The notes under the pieces were generated by a model. It did not search any database and was not told the origin of the DNA. It saw only the letters and a list, made by a program, of their open reading frames with translations. From positions 2,100,996 through 2,164,995 of the forward strand of contig JAJEKV010000036.1 of the NCBI GenBank assembly GCA_021234155.1: a DNA stretch of 64,000 nt, given 5' to 3'. Positions 27,151 through 38,275 of this stretch are shown piece after piece (the first letter of the stretch is position 1; every line of letters starts with the position of its first letter). The position numbers and the translations under genes were made by a program. The stretch is from Isoetes taiwanensis (lineage: Eukaryota > Streptophyta > Lycopodiopsida > Isoetales > Isoetaceae).

Positions 27151-29221
27151 AAACCCGCTGGTCACGAACTCCTATGGTTTCCATGTGAAAGTTTCTGGGC
27201 TCTCAGCATTAAAAATCCGAAGGCTCATGGTGCCGGGTGGCTCAAAATTATTTTTTTTCGGTAAATATTTATTAATATCGCGAGGCCTGCGCAAGTGCCT
27301 CACTTACATTAAGGCGATCGGCCCATCGAGTGCACGTGGACTCACAAAAATTACTTTGAAATCCTTCCCCGATTTCTTTGTATTATGGAATCAAAGGCTC
27401 GGCCGATGGAGTAAATGAAGTTGAAGAGTTTGAGTCTCATGTTAAACCCGAACGAAGAATAATCCAATCGCAATTTGCCAAAAACTGTACCAACCGAATA
27501 TTTGAAGTTTGAATCGATAAACACACCGCTAAACAAAGTTTCAAAACGCCTGGGTTAAATGTTCTTATCTCAAGTTCCGGAATTTCAAACCGCCGGTACC
27601 GCTTTGTAGTTTCTGGAATCCGAAAAAATATATTTGGTCCTTAAAAATATTGCACGGCCACTCAATAATATAAACCTGTACCTGGGATCAGCCTAATAAG
27701 CCAGGTTTCATACTGAAAATACCGAGATAAGAATTACTTGATTACGCAAGTTCTGCTAAGTATTTCACCAATTGTCCTTCATTGTAGGGTACGTCGAGAA
27801 AGCAATTATACTAAGCTATCACAAAGATGCCAAAATACGAATGAAGGTATAAGTGTCGATGCATCACCTCAGCAAGAAATTGTTGTTAGGGTTTCCAGTA
27901 TCCCGCCTCTATGGCAGCATTATAGCAATGCGGCCCCATAAAGGGAATCTCGCCCATGAAAGACTTTATCTCAATCTAGAAGCAATGGAATGAAGGCTGT
28001 ATTATTTCTATCCCCTATAAGTATGCCTACGATAAGGAATGATGGACGCCATATGGAATGTAACTTATCTTTCCCAAATATATTTTGATCCTCTGTACAA
28101 CCACTTCCATAAAATACCCATGGCGGACCAAGCTCAAAAGCTTTACTGGGTCACCGCGCACATCGCGATTCGCAGAAGGAACTTTTGTATCATCAGGTTG
28201 ATGCAAGAGAATTACTTATTTGCAATGTCAGCTTGCGCGAAATCGTAGGATAGAGAGATCCACAATTCACTTCTATGTTGTTAAATACAGATGTGCCTCA
28301 ATGGTCATCCATGTCATGTGGAAGCAACCTCATTGAATTAGTTTAGACTCCACAAGTGCAAGCGAGGTGAGGAGGTATGTGCAGGAAACAACGGACTTCG
28401 TTGAATATATCATCACCACCAAATGGTAAAGTATGGGAGATGTAAAGCTCGTATTTCAATAGCTTCCAAATCCATTTCGAGGCCACATTTGCTGCCGTAT
28501 ATGGTCCTTTTCATACCCTTACAAAAAACAGCCAAGCACATTTAATGCACCACCACGTTAATTTTAAGAGCTTATAAACACAAACTTAAACTAATCAAAA
28601 GAGTGAATCGGCCTGCGATACGCTAATCTTAATTTAGGATGTCGCGCCCCGCCTGAAGCTCGCGATTCTCAAATCCCCGCAGCAAGAAACGCAGCCTCTT
28701 TTAGATACAATAAAATAAAGTTTGACGCTTTCAAAGCTTGAGAATTTACCGCCGCCTTTTGTCAAGACCTACGTGCTTCAGATTCCTGAAACCTACCTCA
28801 TTTCAGATACGTTAATCAATTTTTCAACATAGATACAAGAGGGACGGCTGAAACCCGAGAACGCAACGAGATAAACACCTACCTTGAAAGTGCTAAGACA
28901 AGCTGCTAGGATCATATGAAATGTACCTGATGTCTCACGCAACGAAGCCATGCGAACCGCCTATACATCAACAACTTAAACGCCATTGTCTTGCTAGCAA
29001 ACGCCTCTTTGTCCGCTTCTTCTGCGCCGCCGATTCGGCACTCAGTGCCGCCCCATTGTTGGGCTTATAGCGTGCTTCGATAAGCCTTTCCCTACGATGG
29101 TTTACCGCAAAATCAGTTTTATAGGGAGAGAAAAATCCTTCCTAAAGCCTCTTTAAAATTTAGGCCGGCACCACCTTAGTCATTAATTATGCGGTACATT
29201 CTACTAAAACCTTAGTTTCAA

Positions 29222-29313
29222 AGTGGAAACCTTCCAGCCTGATGAGAAACCTTCCGGTTCAATGGAAATCCGGAAGGGCTCTATAAAACCCCCTGGCGGT
29301 TTCATTCCTAATC
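29222..29313 (+). repeat. Interspersed repeat, copy B
   Basis: Second, shorter copy of the repeat at 27006-27150, with the same block order and the same final block CCCTGGCGGTTTC. The two copies lie 2.2 kb apart. They could be remnants of a dispersed non-autonomous element; I see no target-site duplication. Confidence 0.6.
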
Positions 29314-30096
29314 TGGGATAGTGTGAGCGCTTTTAGGACGGAAGATATATAGATGGTAATAACTAATATATTCCAACTCTCCATTATTAGGGCGACCGCG
29401 CCTGTGAAGCTTAAATATACCTTTTCAGTTCAAGCAATCCGCCCTCCATTTGCGCGAACTCCACAGGCACTTGTCCAGTTTCCCTTCCAAGGTTGGAAAC
29501 AAACTCCAAGGCTTAAGGATCTGGGGAGGCCTGCGCCATCACCACGCCGTTTTAATAGCATTTTATCTGAATTCGAAGCATGATTTTCCACCTTTTGCTG
29601 GGCTTTCCCAACCACGCCACAAATGGAACAAATAATAAAGAACTGCTCAAACCTGATATTAAGCTCATCAATACGTTAGGAGTAATTCTATATTTTCCAA
29701 TTTTGCCCGGCTAGTTTGTGCCTTCATAATACAAAACTCGAAAATTTGTACTTGAGTAGAAGACATCGAATCGCTTCCGCCCACCGGACAATACTTACAT
29801 TGCTAGGAACGAATCATTCCAAACAGCATATTGTACAAATTTTAGCTCTGCCTTGAGAAGAGCGACATGCCATTCAATCCTACTGTGAAACCCACCTGCC
29901 AATAGCCAAGTACGTATACTGGTGTACAAAATGAGAAAAATGACTTTGAATTCTCTCACTCGTAAGCACCTGATTTAGCAACAAAAAAAACAATTAAATG
30001 CAGCAAAAGCGCAAGATGGCCCCACTTTCCATCACTCACCTGATGGGTATACTGTAATGGAACCCCTACCACGAACCTCAAGTGACCTGTATCACG

Positions 30097-30363
30097 CTAA
30101 TGCGGAGCAACCCGCAAATGGTCGGGCGATTTCAAGTTCCATCCTTTCCCGCAGACAACCTCCGCACCATCTACCCTTGCCATCCAGAGCATCAGCTTAT
30201 GTGCTAAGTTTCCAAATGGCATGAATGCTTCCAGCACCTTATGGTAGTGTACAACCCCAGCTCCGGCAGAACTATACCGCATAATATTCTTCTTGTTTCC
30301 AAATGGTATGGATGCTTCTCCCATGACCTTATGGTAGTGAATACCGCAAAATTTCGCATACAT
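30097..30363 (-). CDS. Hypothetical 88-residue frame with internal in-frame duplication
   Basis: An ATG-started frame on the minus strand with an upstream in-frame stop just before the ATG. Residues 9-23 (HYHKVMGEASIPFGN) recur near residues 39-52 (HYHKVLEAFMPFGN). At DNA level this is the tandem duplication 30208-30254 / 30295-30340. The two units differ by substitutions and by one codon-sized indel, so the frame is kept through both copies. I recognise no family. An overlapping frame on the same strand (30204-30461) also spans both copies, so frame choice is not certain. It may be a fragment of a mobile-element protein. Confidence 0.25.
   Translation of the reverse strand: MYAKFCGIHYHKVMGEASIPFGNKKNIMRYSSAGAGVVHYHKVLEAFMPFGNLAHKLMLWMARVDGAEVVCGKGWNLKSPDHLRVAPH
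30208..30340. repeat. Tandem duplication, 87-bp period
   Basis: GTTTCCAAATGG followed by CTTATGGTAGTG-type sequence occurs at 30208-30254 and again at 30295-30340, with roughly 80-85% identity in the core. Confidence 0.8.
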
Positions 30364-31723
30364 TGTGAGATCTCAAAGCCATGAAACATTCCGATTAAAC
30401 ATGACACCCAGCTGCCGCTGGGATTTAAATTGCTAGGGTAAGGCCCAGTCGACAAACGCATCTCATAGCCAGATAAAAGCAGACTCCTTCCTATTTAACC
30501 TCACAGATTCTGTGTTGTTGGCATCAGGTTATGTCGCTACTGCATTCAAACCGAGGAATAGCTAAGAGTGATGTTTGTAAGAGTGATGTTGAGTTGCATG
30601 GCCCCCGCTTGGACATCGACCGAAGGGGAGAGCAGATCGCCTTCAACCTAAGAAGGAGCTGACATACCAGAGTTCGTAAGTGCAAGACAACCGGTGGAGA
30701 TAGCATCGCCGATTTCGGCAGCTTGGAACTCCTCTCGCCTCCCATTCCCTTGTGCCTATTCGCTAAAAACCCAAAATCTCCCAAGATTGGACGCTACCAC
30801 CTAGCTCAGCACCACTATAATAACGACTGAGACTGACTCGCTTTAATTTAAGGCACCAATCCAAATGTAATTGAAACCTACGTGCCTACGATTCTAAGAA
30901 GCAAACCATTGGTGTCCGGGATCGATTTTGCCAAAAAGATTCCAGGCTTTCTTTTCACAACCCCAATTGCAAGGTTAAGATACTTGAATCCGCCAACAAA
31001 TCTTAACACCAAGCTTTGGTTCAGAAGTGAAACCAAAGGCAAAATCTAGAATCAGCCAGAATATCAACTAACTGTGGTTCCGTGGTTATGATGCTTCCAC
31101 TCAATCATCAGCCGCCTTCAAATCGCAAAATCCAAAGGGAATCAACGCTTAGTTATGCTTTGGGACCTGTCACGCCTCTTTTATAAAAAGCATAGACCCA
31201 TCTAGAACATTCCTCGCTACGCTGCTCTAACCTTCTCACGAGAAATCTTGAACCCAAAGATGAGCATCTAGAACCATCTCTCATATTCCTCTTTCCAATG
31301 CGTCAACTAAGAGGCTTAATTTTATCATCCTTACATGTGTCAATCCTAATCTTAAAATTTAAAAATGTTAGCCTCCTTATTTCTCTTCATATTACAATTA
31401 TATATGCCAAGCCAGCACCTTACTTTCCATATTACAATTATATATACAGATAAGACAAAATGCATATTTGTCATGGAAAAAAAGGGGCCTGTATCATTAA
31501 GAACGACCTGAGCAACATTTAACCGCATTACGGAGTTAGATGACAAGGAGTAAAAGCACCACAGCAAGAAGTTTAATATTTTAGTTCAACAACTTCCTTC
31601 TTTGATTAAATTGCTGAACTCAAAGAAAATAATAAGAAAAAATGTAACTTTGGGAACAATGCTAATTACATAAACCTCTTCCCCTAGAAGCGCTTGAAGA
31701 CACTGGTTTTAGTTTCTGGTTTT
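30364..31723. other. Intergenic DNA with a short exact repeat
   Basis: No supported gene. An exact 18-bp word, CATATTACAATTATATAT, occurs at 31388-31405 and 31428-31445 (period 40 bp). Other frames are under 90 codons and unrecognised. Confidence 0.5.
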
Positions 31724-32185
31724 TTTTAATATAACAATTAACACACAACTACCATTAACATTATTAACACAAACCATTGCATTTTAACACATTTAAATTA
31801 AAATCCCCTTAAACCCTCCGTTTGGGTGCATATTCACACCTGGGTTACCTCGCAACGAGCCGCTCTGAGCAGGCATATTTACCCTTTATTCCAAGATCCG
31901 ACTGTGAAATGGCGCATCCTCGCTTAGGTATGCATGTACAAGTTTTTATATATCAGATATTAAGGTTTGTAAAATAATTATAAGGTTTGAGAGAATGTAC
32001 TTAATGGTGTTAATTTTATACATATATTGTAAATATTTTGGGGGCTCGCTGCCTCTAATGAACCCCTAGAATATGCACCCAAACCAGAGGGGGCTTCTTA
32101 AGGGGGATTTTAATTTAAATGTGTTAAATGCAATGGTCAGGTTAATAATGTTAATGGTAGCTGTGTGTTAATTGTTATATTAAAA
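31724..32185. mobile_element. Foldback/MITE-like element with long terminal inverted repeats
   Basis: The left arm (about 31724-31865) and the reverse complement of the right arm (about 32040-32185) match closely over about 140 bp. Both begin TTTTAATATAACAATTAACA and share ACCATTAACATTATTAAC, CATTTAAATTAAAATCCCC and TTTGGGTGCATATTC in the same order, with scattered substitutions and a few indels. The central 175 bp is unrelated AT-rich sequence with no coding frame. Total length is about 462 bp. The structure (long arms, short non-coding centre) fits a non-autonomous foldback DNA transposon. The outer boundary and target-site duplication are not clear: the left flank is a T-run and the right flank reads into TTCCGTC. 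A diverged single arm of the same family is at 57364-57510. Confidence 0.8.
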
Positions 32186-32847
32186 TTCCGTCTCTTCGGG
32201 CCCCAATCAAAACAAAACATAGGCAAACTTCAAGGCCTAAACATTAATTAATAATACTAAAAAGCACAATAACATCAAGACAAACAAATTATTTCTATTG
32301 CAAACAACTATGAGTACATTTTTTGTGCAATCAATATTTAGCATTATATATTCATTATATATTCATTATCTATAAATCGGAATACGTAATACAAGAATCA
32401 TGTAAACTATTGTAACCACATTTCATGCTACATCAAGACATATGGCAGCATGTGCTAGTATCAATGTATAGCCTGTTTTGCCTGCATAATAACTGTAATA
32501 TCCGTGCAAAAGATTCCCAACAAATATGGAAATGATTTGACCTAATCACCACTGGCCCCTCTATAAAAATGCTGACCTAGACCTTAAGCATGGAACTTTG
32601 CCGCAGCTGCAGATTTTGTTTGGCAGATTGGAAACTTAAGGAATAATTTTAATCATTGAAGAGAATAGTCAGTTGCTACTAAACAATATCCAGAGTATGC
32701 TATATATGAGCCTCCGCTAGATTTTAAATACTCCTGCGAAGAGAGACCGTATTGGTGGAACTAGTTGCAAGTGGTATTTGAATAATAGAAAGTCCGTCAC
32801 GCCGCCATCGCCATAGCCAATAGAATAGCCATAGCCATGGCCACTAC

Positions 32848-33180
32848 TTAGCTGGAAGAAGTCTGCCGCTCCATTCCATACCGATCGCCGGCCATGGGGT
32901 CAGCCAAGCTCCAACTCTGGGGACATAAATTTATGCCGATTTTGTGTTTCGACCGCTTCGTTTCTTCAGAAGCGACATGAAACGCCCAAAAGCTTTGACG
33001 CAAATGCACCGGATTTATGATCCTTGTCCGTAGATATGCGTGATCATATCGAAAGATTTTCTCTGCCAAGAAATCCGCTAGTAGGGATGCGCCAAAGTTT
33101 GTCGTTTTAATGGGAGACTAATTTGGAGAGAAATCTTCATGGATTGGGGGTTTTAGGCCTGGTATACTCCTTACACTGCT
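32848..33180 (-). pseudogene. Decayed reading frame, unknown protein
   Basis: On the minus strand one frame runs from 33180 to a TAA at 32848-32850, interrupted only by a TAG at 33118-33120: 20 codons, the stop, then 89 sense codons. The part before the stop reads like protein (RSIPGLKPPIHEDFSPN), as does the part after it (for example SLLADFLAEKIFRYDHAYL). It has no hydrophobic segment and no motif I recognise. Just past the end lies a short ATAGCC-type repeat (32811-32843). It could be a gene remnant, two exons read through, or chance; only the sustained frame supports it. Confidence 0.25.
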
Positions 33181-33253
33181 TTATGCTCAAGGTAAGTGCG
33201 AGCTAGACTGGCTAGCTAGTGTATTACAAGGAATAGATATTACAACTCGCTAG

Positions 33254-33430
33254 TCTTTCTCGCAGAGCAGATGCAAAGAATTAATGACTTGCAAGTGAAG
33301 GTGAATGAGGAAGAAGCTGGTGTTCTTATCTCACTCCGATGGAGAAGATCCAGACTCAGAAGTTAATGAGCCATTTTCTCCGCAAAGTTTCATACGGAGG
33401 TCAAGTATCTCTAAGGATGCTAAAGATTAA
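33254..33430 (+). other. Exon-like segment with acceptor-like site
   Basis: A pyrimidine tract ending CTTTCTCGCAG (to 33265) resembles a 3' splice site. After it one frame encodes AEQMQRINDLQVKVNEEEA, which looks like coiled coil. A second frame from the ATG at 33305 to TAA at 33428 encodes a 41-residue acidic, serine-rich tail (SDGEDPDSEVNEPFSPQSF). The two frames are offset by one base, so at most one is a real product, or a frameshift joins them. I recognise no family. Confidence 0.15.
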
Positions 33431-33625
33431 AACAACAAAGCTATTTTAAATAACCATGCCCTCTTCTTTTCCTACCTCGCCATATGAATGCCGGGTTATA
33501 AGGCGACAGCTTATATGAAATCAAGAAAAATGCACTGGGACTAACCGCTTTGTATTTGTAAGTTCTATAACCCGACGTAGTTGCCCTCCCTGATCCGCTT
33601 TTTACTGCTAGAAATGACACATGGT

Positions 33626-34150
33626 TCATAGAAAAACAAACCATTCTTGCATCAAGCTTTTCAGATTTTGAGACACACAAGATAAAGTCGACACATTCAA
33701 ATCTTTGTGTCTATAATTCTCGCCAGGTAAAACATCAAAGCCCGCAAGAATCCTGCAAATCCCTTTGCATTGGAGTACCTCGCCCTCGTCCTCCTCAAAA
33801 ACAACATTTGAACTGAGGCCTTTTGCTGCACGGTAATCCATATAAAAGCATGGCAAGAACAAAATACGCTTGTGCCCGCCCTGACCTTGAGAGAGATGAG
33901 CAATCGCATTACCAATCGCATACGTGAGGTGAGGAATAGAGATGCGCGAAGGCGTTAATCAAGCAGAGGTAAGCCGCCGAAACAAAGACTCCTTTACATG
34001 ATGCTTCCGTAAATCTGCTCCCTCAAGGTCTTCGGGGCATTTCCCCGCGCTTTGCAACCTGGGTGAGGGAAGATCGTAAGATAGCAAACCGGGGTGGCTG
34101 GGAAGGAAGCTGAGATCATGATTGAATATAGAAGGGCCGAAGAAACACAT
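33626..34150 (-). pseudogene. Decayed reading frame, unknown protein (one internal stop)
   Basis: From the ATG at 34150 one minus-strand frame runs for 63 codons to a TGA at 33959, then continues in the same frame for about 110 more codons to a TGA near 33626. The first part includes SIFNHDLSFLPSHPGLLSYD; the second includes AIGNAIAHLSQGQGGHKRIL, then an acidic patch (FEEDEGEVLQCKG). About 175 codons with one internal stop is more open than expected at this GC content, though such a stretch could still occur by chance somewhere in 64 kb. It resembles the style of plant retrotransposon or transposon-related proteins, but I cannot name a domain. It lies between two other decayed minus-strand frames. 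Confidence 0.3.
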
Positions 34151-34371
34151 TGCCCCGAGAGGCTTGCATGTTCAGCCTCCCTAAAGAGGGCTTTGCTGTG
34201 GAGCCCTTTGATGTTGACCATTGAAAAAAGCTAAATCACTAAGAAATGGTGCATTCCTAGATGCACGATTAGTACATCCATTCAATATATGAAATCTAGG
34301 AAAACCTTGTGAAAAGCGCATAAAAAACACAAAAGAAACCCCCTCGTTATTATGCTACATATAGCTTCAGC

Positions 34372-34710
34372 CTAACATCGCTTAATTTTCCTCGTGATTG
34401 CATAAAAGTTGTCATAGAAGCCTGCCACGGTATAATCTGCACGCAGAACATCATTCATAAGCTTCCTTCCTACAAGATATGATGGAAATTGAAACCCAAT
34501 TTCTTATGAAAGCCACACATTAATGTGAGGGAAATATCGAGACATATGCCCATATTTCTCCACTAGGCTCATTTTACATAACCTATCGCAACAAAGATCT
34601 AAACCACGCCCACACAAAGAATTATAAATTGGGTACCGTCCCTCCTCACATCTCTTGTGGATTTGTTTTTTAGTTGTTTCGTTGAGGAGTATCTTTTGAT
34701 GCCCAAGCAT
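34372..34710 (-). pseudogene. Small gene-like frame with TATA box, broken by one stop
   Basis: An ATG at 34710 opens a 68-codon frame rich in Cys, Lys and Arg (it includes CGRGLDLCCDRLCK) ending with TAA at 34504-34506. The same frame then continues for 43 more codons (including SYLVGRKLMNDVLRADYTV) to a TAG at 34372-34374. A TATA box lies about 65-70 bp upstream of the ATG with a plausible short 5' leader between. If the TAA is a mutation the ancestral product had at least 112 residues. Alternatively the 68-residue peptide is the product and the rest is coincidental. No family recognised. Confidence 0.35.
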
Positions 34711-34773
34711 TGCTATGAAGAGTATGAAGTTGTGGCCTTTGAAGAAAGTTGATTAGAAATGAAGTAATGAAGC

Positions 34774-34780
34774 ATTTATA
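34774..34780 (-). promoter_or_regulatory. TATA box candidate for the 34710 frame
   Basis: The minus strand reads CCTTATAAATGC, a good TATA element. Transcription starting about 30 bp downstream would leave a leader of about 35-40 nt before the ATG at 34710. TATA-like words are common at this AT content, so the support comes mainly from spacing. Confidence 0.35.
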
Positions 34781-36142
34781 AGGCAAGAAAAGTGAAGTTA
34801 CAATGAATCTAGGAAGATTTTAAGCATATTTTGTTTAGTAAAATGTTTATCTGGGCTTGACCAATCAACAGGATTGATCGCTCGAATAGCAATCTTTTGT
34901 CTTTGCCTATTCATGTACAAAATCTAAGATGGATACAGCCATCTACAATCAATAGGATTGGTCCGCTGAATAATGCTTTGCCTTTTATTTGGCTTCCTCG
35001 TGACTCAATTGATGGCTAAGTAAAAAACTTGAGCTCATATTTTTTTGTATCTAAGTGGCTCCCCCAATTGTGCTTCCACAATCCAACTTAAGCTACATAA
35101 CATACAATACGTATGAATCAAGAACAAAAAATTCCAAGGAACATTCCAAAGAAAGACAAAACTATGATGAAAGTTTATAGGTAGGTAGATTTCTTAGTAT
35201 ATAGAAACTTTTATTATAACACAACCACTCCAAGATTTGTTACACCCGCAGCCTATTTATGGAGAGAGCCTATTTGAAGAAAGAATTATGGACAAAGAAG
35301 AATTATGTAAATGTAGCACATCCCCTACTACCAACACAATACTAACATGTTGTGTTCATCTTTACAATGGACTCAAGTTGTGATTACAAGTCAGCCGTGA
35401 TATTATCGTTTCTAATCAAGTAAAGAGGAGAAGGAAGTAAGCCATATTCAACATCTCTCTCAAGACTGCTTGCTCAAGTGCTCCTTACATTTTTGGCCTG
35501 GCTCTCAATTTCTACAAGTAGCGTGATTTGATTCATGTTCTTTTTATAGACGCCGCAAAGAACCTTCTAGAACTCCATCCCGATTTGACTCTACATGAAT
35601 TTCAAAATCTCGTGAGTAGCCCATAGAAGCCCATGTTATGGCAGGATGTTAAAAATGCTCATTTTGCATGTATCATCAATGCGTCACAAGTGTGCCATCC
35701 ATGCTAAGGCCAAGGCGCTTTTGATTTGGCGAATCTGTGACTGCTCTCCTATTTTAAACAAGTTGCAAATAAAGTGGTCTTTGTTATTTACGTATCGGGC
35801 TGACCGCATTGCATCGAAAGCAATATTAAATGGGAAAGGAAGGTGCCGCCTAAATACTAAAAATAGAGTTTGCAGTGATGTGTTATCAAAGATAAGGTAA
35901 GGGTTGCTTGGAGTCCACCATCCAAGCCATGTAAAGCCAGCCTACGACATAAGTTAACACAATCATAGTATGAAGACATTTAAGTACCGTGGAGGCTGCC
36001 ATAACCACGCCTCAAAGCGTACGCTGTAAAATATTGTGGGATTTAAGAAAAGCTCATCACCGTAAATAAGGATCCATCTGCTTTATAAGCTATTACATCC
36101 AATTTTTAACATAAGTGCAATCTAACTACAATCCTTCCATAA
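34781..36142. other. Intergenic DNA with a two-copy repeat
   Basis: CCAATCAACAGGATTGATCG (34861) recurs as ACAATCAATAGGATTGGTCC (34946), followed in each copy by related sequence ending in TTTGCCT (to about 34987); period about 86 bp. A plus-strand frame of 84 codons (35646-35900) is unrecognised. Confidence 0.5.
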
Positions 36143-36361
36143 AGAGTTTATCACCTTGCATCAGTTTTGAAAGGCAAAGGGAGAGCCGCATTGGGCATTC
36201 AAGGCCGAAAGCTTCCCTCTACAAGGAAAATTATTCCTGTGGATCTTTATACCGCCTTGGCTTCTCATAGTGATGTTCAATGCCCGACAATAGCCTTTGC
36301 AAATCCTTCTCGTGTGAAGAGTAACCCGGGTCAGTTCTTATCCGCTATAAGGCATACATAA
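36143..36361 (+). CDS. Hypothetical 72-residue open frame
   Basis: A stop-free plus-strand frame of 72 codons following an in-frame TAA, with no ATG at its start, so it would have to be an internal exon. It is basic in the first half (KGKGRAALGIQGRKLPSTRK) and neutral in the second. I recognise no domain. Length alone is within chance expectation. Confidence 0.15.
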   Translation, partial: RVYHLASVLKGKGRAALGIQGRKLPSTRKIIPVDLYTALASHSDVQCPTIAFANPSRVKSNPGQFLSAIRHT

Positions 36362-37539
36362 CAAAGACATAACATCGATGTGCCAAAAAGTAAATAATAT
36401 GTTTGAATTTGCCATCACAACCCAATTTAAGAGATGGTAGCTTTAATATATAAGTACACTGGATTATTGTTAAATGTTTTCCTTAAAAAATCCTTTTCAC
36501 CTTCTATAGGATGGAGCTTAATTTCAGGAACTTCCTTCCGCCATCCATGCCCTTTCTACTTTGATCATACTCTTGCACTGAGGTCTAAATTGTCAAAGAT
36601 CCATAGCCTTGACCCAATCGAGGATTAATTTTGGCTATAACCGTGAATCAAAGGGTCCGAAGTTCGTGCGTTCTCGGGGCTATAATCACTGCTTAAGTAA
36701 ATAATTCATAGCTGCGTGCTAGTATTTTCATAAGAACCGCCCCTCTTCCTTATCCGCAAGTGTAAATAGCTTGGTTGAATTGGGTTGGTATTTCTTTCTC
36801 AAACCCAACTCGTGTTATGAAGACAAATCCTCCGCCACGATTGCGAGAGAGCCATTTTGGGATAATGAACTTTTGGCTGTAATTCACCGTATAGTCCGCA
36901 AACGCATGCACTTAATACTTTACTAACCGGAAGCACGTTTCGGTTTTTCTTGGACGGAAGAAGCAAAATTCCACCTTTCTACTACCAAATTGATTTATTT
37001 TGTAAATCTAATCCGCCATACTTACCCAAGTTATTTTACTAATGATTGATTCTTAAAACACAAACAAAGACGCTTTTGAAGCTTGTTAAAACAGATAAAA
37101 AAAAGGCAAGAATATCTATCTACATCGCCACACGTGACTGAGATAGTTACGTACTGATGTCGGAGGTCCCAACCACAAAAAATGTAAACTCAACGCAACC
37201 CAAATTCTTTAACACTCATACTCTAATCAAATATCCTTCCGCAGCCTCACCGCAGCAGCCTCTTCACCTAACTCAAACCACCTGCTCCTCCAAATCCCAT
37301 TTTCCGCACTGTAGGCCGCCACAGTCACAGGTATTGGAACCGACCGGCCGCCTCCCTTTTATACTAAAACAGACGCCTTCGAGACCCACACACACACAAC
37401 AGCAAAGTCTCCTAGAACGCCCATCCTCCTACAAGTAGTACTTTCCCTCGCATCTAACCATATTAAAAAAAAGTTAAGTTCAATTTCTATTTATGGAAAC
37501 ATCTCCTTAAACTCCCCATTATAATTATTATATGTTAGA
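36362..37539. other. Intergenic DNA, no gene recognised
   Basis: Contains a Pro/Thr/Ser-rich 93-codon frame (37157-37438, plus) that reflects C-rich low-complexity sequence. No domain, and no DxDx(T/V) catalytic motif that could supply the missing N-terminal part of the phosphatase at 37802. Confidence 0.4.
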
Positions 37540-37694
<155 letters not shown>

Positions 37695-37801
37695 ATCGCG
37701 AGGGGTTTTGGCTCCTAAATAATGGCCGGGCTCTCTTCGGGCGAAAACGCTGGTGTTGATCCGATAATAATGTCTACACCAAAGAAAACAAGAAAGGGCA
37801 T

Positions 37802-38275
37802 ATGATTTTCAGAAATAAGTGCTTAATTCGGCTAGACTCGTTCCTCAAAGAGATGAGTAATCTTTATGAATTAGTGTTGTGGACAAATTCAGACATGGAT
37901 TATGCCAATGATGTGCTGATGCTTTTTGGCTCACATGGCGAAGAATTCTCACACAGAATTTCGTCACAAGATTTTGAGGATGGTGACTTAACAAAGGACT
38001 TGTCCAAATTGGGTAGGGAGCTAAAGCATGTTATTATGGTTGATGACGATGTTGATTTCTTTCTTGATGAGCATCACAATAACGTGATCTTTATTAAGAA
38101 ATTTCGACGCCAAAACTATGAAGATTGCCATCTGCAGAGGGTGGGAGAAGTGTTAAAGGAGCTTGCCACTGTGGATGATGTGAGATTAGCGATTAGAAGC
38201 CTCAGAAACCAGGGTGTATTGGATGCCATTAAGGTGCATTGGAGGACTGCTTTTCAAATGAAGCATAATGTTTAG
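37802..38275 (+). CDS. FCP1/SCP-type (NLI-interacting factor) HAD phosphatase domain, N-terminally incomplete
   Basis: The 157-residue frame matches the family of HAD phosphatases that dephosphorylate the RNA polymerase II C-terminal domain or related phosphoserines. Visible landmarks in order: FLKEMSNLYELVLWT (residues 14-28, HAD motif II with T28), DYANDV (33-38), FSHRIS (49-54), KDLSKLGRELK (65-75, motif III Lys K65), VIMVDD (77-82, motif IV acidic pair), then NNVIFIKKF (93-101) and VDDVRLAIRSL toward the end. The catalytic motif I DxDx(T/V), normally some 50-60 residues upstream, is absent, so this is not a complete enzyme. The first codons (ATGATTTTCAG) look like an intron 3' end, so the coding exon may begin near 37813 and the ATG may not be used. 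Several normally separate exon regions are continuous here, which could mean few introns or a retrocopy. No frameshift is seen in the domain. A (GATA)n tract lies immediately upstream. Confidence 0.85.
   Translation: MIFRNKCLIRLDSFLKEMSNLYELVLWTNSDMDYANDVLMLFGSHGEEFSHRISSQDFEDGDLTKDLSKLGRELKHVIMVDDDVDFFLDEHHNNVIFIKKFRRQNYEDCHLQRVGEVLKELATVDDVRLAIRSLRNQGVLDAIKVHWRTAFQMKHNV

Larger units (their letters stand above)
26574..30096. other. Intergenic DNA between repeat copies
   Basis: Apart from the repeat pair annotated at 27006 and 29222, I see only short frames (about 90 codons or fewer) without recognisable features. A short perfect palindrome with one central base (GGCACTCAGTGCC, near 29037) is of a size expected by chance. 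Confidence 0.45.
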
